A stretch of 8,416 nucleotides of DNA from an uncultured Bacilli bacterium (GTDB lineage: Bacteria > Bacillota_I > Bacilli_A > ML615J-28 > CAG-313), in assembly GCA_947627685.1 (NCBI GenBank), contig CANQWZ010000057.1, forward strand, positions 1 to 8,416. Direction: 5' to 3'. Shown piece by piece: positions 6,188 to 8,416 of the stretch. How positions within the stretch are numbered: position 1 is the stretch's first letter; every line of letters starts with the position of its first letter. The position numbers and the translations under genes were made by a program. The notes under the pieces are model-generated. The model searched no databases and was not told where the DNA came from. It saw only the letters and a list, made by a program, of their open reading frames with translations.

Positions 6188-6209
6188 CGACTCTAAAAAA
6201 TTATATAAT
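6181..6209 (+). promoter_or_regulatory. Promoter of the birA-bioY operon
   Basis: TTGACA (6181-6186), a 17-nt spacer and TATAAT (6204-6209), a perfect consensus promoter. Its -35 lies inside the right half of the BirA operator candidate. Strong intrinsic activity with repressor overlap fits control mainly by repression. Confidence 0.85.
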
Positions 6210-6233
6210 TATAATGAATTAGAGGTGAAATTA

Positions 6234-7199
6234 GTGAACGATATTAAATCACAAATATTACAAATTTTAAAGGATCATCATCAAACTTTAATTAGTGGGG
6301 CAACTATTGCGAAAAGCTGCCATATTACAAGAAGTTATGTTAGTAAAGTTATTAAAGAATTAGTTGATTTAGGATATGAGATTGAAATAGTTAATCGTAG
6401 TGGTTATATTTATCAAAATAGCATTAAAGTTTTAGATGAAAATTATTTACAAAAAGAATTATCACTACCGGTAAAAGTATTAGACAAAGTAGATTCAACC
6501 AATAATTATATAAAAAGAATGGCCAAAGAAATAACCACTAGTTACCTCCTTGTTTTAACTAATCAACAAACAGCAGGAAAAGGAAGAAAAGGTAGAAATT
6601 TTGTTTCTAATAATAATGGTGGCATATATATGAGCCTTTACGTAAAACCCCATTTTGATTTAGAATATGTCAAAAAAATAACATGTCTTACTGCTAGTGC
6701 AGTAGCGCTTGAAATTGATAAATTAACAACTTTAGATACTAAAATAAAATGGATCAATGATATATATGTTAAAGATAAAAAAATATGTGGTATTCTAACA
6801 GAAGCTACTACGCAAATTGAAGAAGGAAGACTTGAATACATTATTATTGGTATAGGTATTAATATGTATAAACAAACCTTTAGTGATGAAATAAAAAAAA
6901 TAGCTACAACCCTTGAAGATGAAACAGGCATAATTTATAGTCGTAATGAATTAGTAGTTAATATCATTAGACAAATTATTGAATATTTAAACAATATTGA
7001 TAATGATATATATATGGATGAATATCTAAAAAAATCATTTGTTATTGGCAAAAATGTAATTTTAAATTTTCAAAACAAACAACAAGAAGCCTTTGTCAAA
7101 GATATAACTAGAGAAGGTGAATTAGTTGTAGAAATAAATCAAAAAGTACAAAAGGTATCATCAGCGGAAATAACAAGGATGGTAGTTAAGAATGAATAA
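6234..7199 (+). CDS. birA: Bifunctional biotin--protein ligase / biotin operon repressor BirA (321 aa)
   Basis: It joins biotin to a lysine of biotin-dependent enzymes through biotinyl-5'-AMP and, when loaded, represses transcription. GTG 6234 is preferred: GAGG at 6222-6225 stands 8 nt before it, whereas the GTG at 6225, three codons earlier, overlaps the ribosome site. Residues ~1-60 form the DNA-binding winged helix (SGATIAKSCHITRSYVSKVI), which makes this a group II, regulatory BirA. The catalytic domain has DSTN near 87-90, the biotinyl-AMP loop QTAGKGRKGR (112-121; the usual GRGRRG appears as GKGRKG), KWIND (172-176, usually KWPND) with the following lysine-rich VKDKKICGILTE, and GIGIN (206-210). 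A small C-terminal SH3-like domain follows from about residue 265. It overlaps bioY by 8 bp. No biotin synthesis gene is present, so the module handles import and attachment. Confidence 0.93.
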   Translation: MNDIKSQILQILKDHHQTLISGATIAKSCHITRSYVSKVIKELVDLGYEIEIVNRSGYIYQNSIKVLDENYLQKELSLPVKVLDKVDSTNNYIKRMAKEITTSYLLVLTNQQTAGKGRKGRNFVSNNNGGIYMSLYVKPHFDLEYVKKITCLTASAVALEIDKLTTLDTKIKWINDIYVKDKKICGILTEATTQIEEGRLEYIIIGIGINMYKQTFSDEIKKIATTLEDETGIIYSRNELVVNIIRQIIEYLNNIDNDIYMDEYLKKSFVIGKNVILNFQNKQQEAFVKDITREGELVVEINQKVQKVSSAEITRMVVKNE

Positions 7200-7734
7200 G
7201 ACTATAAAAAGAATAGTATATATTGCCATCTTTGCGAGTATTCTTTGTATAATATCACCACTAGCTATTCCTATAGGTGCTATTCCTATTACGCTTGCCA
7301 CTTTTGGTGTTTATCTAATTGGTGCCTTAACCAAAAAATTAGATGGTTTTTTCGCGGTTGTAATATATTTATGTATAGGTCTTATGGGGATACCTGTTTT
7401 CTCATCATTTAGAAGTGGTTTTAGCGTTTTGTTAGGCCCTACAGGTGGTTATTTAATAGGTTATTTAATTGGCGTTCTAATAATTAGCATTATAACTAGT
7501 TTAAACAAAAAAAAGTTCTTTTTGTATATCATATCAATGATAATTGCTAGTGTTAGTTGGTATTTATTTGGTACTATTTGGTATATGATTGTTATGGATG
7601 TAGCTATGGTGGAAGCTTTAATGTTATGCGTTATTCCTTTTTTATTAGGTGATGCTATTAAAATAATCATTGCTTCATTAGTATCATATATAATTAACAA
7701 TAAAACTAATATCTATCAAAGTATTTATAAATAA
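7192..7734 (+). CDS. bioY: Biotin transporter BioY (180 aa)
   Basis: This is the substrate-binding S component of the ECF-type biotin importer; it works alone or with the shared EcfA/A'/T energising module, which is not in this window. The length and about six membrane helices match the family. Family marks are IPIGAIPITLATFGVYLIGA (27-46), GLMGIPVF (63-70), LLGPTGGYLIGYLIG (80-94) and the late GDAIKIIIASL (152-162). ATG 7192 lies inside the end of birA (8-bp overlap, different frame), so translation is probably coupled to the ligase/repressor. Under the BirA operator at 6154-6187 both should rise when biotin is scarce. The conserved aromatic and small residues around the biotin site look intact. 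Confidence 0.93.
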   Translation: MNKTIKRIVYIAIFASILCIISPLAIPIGAIPITLATFGVYLIGALTKKLDGFFAVVIYLCIGLMGIPVFSSFRSGFSVLLGPTGGYLIGYLIGVLIISIITSLNKKKFFLYIISMIIASVSWYLFGTIWYMIVMDVAMVEALMLCVIPFLLGDAIKIIIASLVSYIINNKTNIYQSIYK

Positions 7735-7758
7735 CTATTTAAATATTAGTTATTTATA
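7726..7758 (+). terminator. Weak hairpin after bioY, possible terminator
   Basis: A perfect 11-bp inverted repeat TATAAATAACT (7726-7736) / AGTTATTTATA (7748-7758) with an 11-nt loop overlaps the bioY stop codon. It has only one G-C pair and is followed by a short CATTTTTA tail, so termination strength is doubtful. It is the only candidate before the tRNA gene. Confidence 0.35.
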
Positions 7759-7777
7759 TACATTTTTACTTCAAATA

Positions 7778-7786
7778 TGATATAAT
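7778..7786 (+). promoter_or_regulatory. Extended -10 promoter of the tRNA-Ser gene
   Basis: TGATATAAT matches the extended -10 form TGNTATAAT. The -35 region 17 nt upstream is poor (ATACAT). The start is expected at about 7793, leaving only a couple of nucleotides before the mature 5' end. Confidence 0.65.
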
Positions 7787-7794
7787 AGAGGAAA

Positions 7795-7885
7795 GGAAAA
7801 TTACTCAAGCGGTTGAAGAGGATGGTTTCGAAAACCATTAGGGTTGTAAAAGGCTGCGGGGGTTCGAATCCCCCATTTTCCGCCA
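7795..7885 (+). tRNA. tRNA-Ser, anticodon CGA
   Basis: The acceptor stem GGAAAAT (7795-7801) pairs with ATTTTCC (7875-7881), followed by discriminator G and encoded CCA. The anticodon arm has stem ATGGT (7822-7826) / ACCAT (7834-7838) around loop TTCGAAA with anticodon CGA (7829-7831), reading UCG codons. A long extra arm (about 7839-7857) makes it class II, as expected for serine. The T arm GGGGG-TTCGAAT-CCCCC is intact. The length of 91 nt including CCA is typical. There is no sign of damage. tRNA-Ser genes are common integration sites, and the next gene looks foreign. Confidence 0.95.
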
Positions 7886-8086
7886 TTAATGTCATTTGTT
7901 CTTTCATAATAATGAATTTTAAAAGAATATATTACAAAAGCTACAATAATATTCTTTGTAAACTAGAAGATTTATAGACCAAGAATATATTTTTGATGTT
8001 GGTCATAAACTAGAATATGCAATACAACAACTATAGAACAATTGCTTTAAGAAAAAGACTTAAAGATAAATGCGAGAAGTTATGGC
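7886..8086. other. Intergenic stretch without a convincing gene
   Basis: About 200 nt between the tRNA and a strong terminator. The best coding traces are an open run without a start (7962-8033, containing FDVGHKLEYAIQQL) and a 27-codon frame from ATG 8017 to TGA 8098-8100 without a ribosome site, whose C-terminal part RTIALRKRLKDKCEKLW is basic and helical. They lie in different frames and may be debris of an inactivated gene or chance. A short inverted repeat GACCAA/TTGGTC (7977-8004 region) adds little. Confidence 0.4.
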
Positions 8087-8127
8087 AAGAAAGTTCGTGA
8101 GGTAAAAAGCATGAACTTTCTTTTTTT
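8087..8127 (+). terminator. Rho-independent terminator, plus strand
   Basis: A 13-bp stem, AAGAAAGTTCGTG (8087-8099) with CATGAACTTTCTT (8110-8122) and a single G-U pair, is followed by a run of T to 8127. The transcript it ends is unclear: either the tRNA or a gene now decayed in 7886-8086. Confidence 0.8.
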
Positions 8128-8159
8128 GCAACGTTATTATCTAAATTTACGCAAAACCA

Positions 8160-8188
8160 TTGATATTTGCATTGTTTTGTGCTATAAT
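8160..8188 (+). promoter_or_regulatory. Promoter of the AbiEi-like gene
   Basis: TTGATA (8160-8165), a 17-nt spacer and TATAAT (8183-8188), which also has the extended -10 TGC immediately upstream. AGGTGA (8200-8205) supplies the ribosome site, 7 nt before ATG 8213. Confidence 0.75.
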
Positions 8189-8212
8189 AGTTAAAAATTA
8201 GGTGATTTGATT

Positions 8213-8416
8213 ATGGTAAAATTGATTCCCTTTATTATTACAAAAAAGGATATGCGACCGCAATTTTCGAGTGATATACAATATGAAAATTGGATTGCGG
8301 GGCAACTTCGCGCCAAAAGAATCATGAAAGTGCGCAAAGGACTCTATGTACGCGCCGATGTTACGGGCGAGCCGATGGCGACGAAATTTGAGATTGCAAG
8401 CAAAATCACGGATGAT
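8213..8416 (+). CDS. AbiEi-like type IV antitoxin / transcriptional regulator (partial, first 68 aa)
   Basis: ATG 8213 with AGGTGA 7 nt upstream; the frame runs off the window. The visible part shows the pattern of AbiEi-like proteins: an N-terminal segment with QLRAKRIMKVRKGLYV (31-46), a short linker with TGEP, and KFEIASKITDD (58-68), where homologues continue into a 'Y-x-S-x-x-S-A-L-x-x-H/Y-G' stretch. AbiEi represses its own operon through an N-terminal winged helix and neutralises the nucleotidyltransferase toxin AbiEii, normally encoded directly downstream; that partner would lie beyond the edge. Composition differs sharply from all genes to the left: codons such as GCG, CGC, ACG, GGC and GAG are frequent, suggesting horizontal acquisition next to the tRNA-Ser. 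The family call is moderate because only the N-terminus is visible; it could also be an orphan regulator of this fold. Confidence 0.6.
   Translation, partial: MVKLIPFIITKKDMRPQFSSDIQYENWIAGQLRAKRIMKVRKGLYVRADVTGEPMATKFEIASKITDD

Overview
The window is very A+T-rich. Its promoters are close to the TTGACA-17-TATAAT consensus, its Shine-Dalgarno sites are GGAGG-like, and every intact gene that is seen to its end stops in TAA. Together with a BirA/BioY biotin-import module, a class II tRNA-Ser with encoded CCA and small compact operons, this points to a low-GC Bacillota, possibly a reduced, uncultured gut Bacilli/Mollicutes-related lineage (inference). Tryptophan is encoded by TGG and nothing requires UGA reading, so the standard bacterial code fits.

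Layout. Positions 1-~161 look like the end of an insertion sequence. A minus-strand ORF runs off the left edge and resembles the N-terminus of an IS1182-type transposase, with a protective hairpin outside it. A plus-strand terminator follows, then a strong promoter (234-262) and a 115-nt leader that folds as a three-way junction ahead of a conserved small protein of unknown function (385-636). A terminator and a near-perfect promoter separate this from a long CvpA-like membrane protein (780-3735). That gene is split by a one-base frameshift at a CCCC run near 2266, and most of its mass is predicted to lie outside the membrane. A shared bidirectional terminator (3743-3787) separates it from a minus-strand CPA2-type cation/proton antiporter (3790-5109).

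The antiporter is transcribed divergently from a LysR regulator (5233-6135). Their promoters face each other and overlap at the -10 boxes on an 18-bp near-palindrome, a plausible shared operator. Next comes birA-bioY (6234-7734), with an inverted repeat of BirA-operator geometry (9-bp arms, 16-bp spacer) covering the -35 box. This implies biotin-dependent autorepression of a ligase/repressor plus biotin importer. A tRNA-Ser(CGA) with its own extended -10 promoter follows (7795-7885), then about 200 nt without a convincing gene and a strong terminator.

At the right edge, the start of an AbiEi-like type IV antitoxin/regulator (8213 onward) is clearly richer in G+C than everything to its left. 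This suggests that the tRNA gene marks the boundary of an acquired island.
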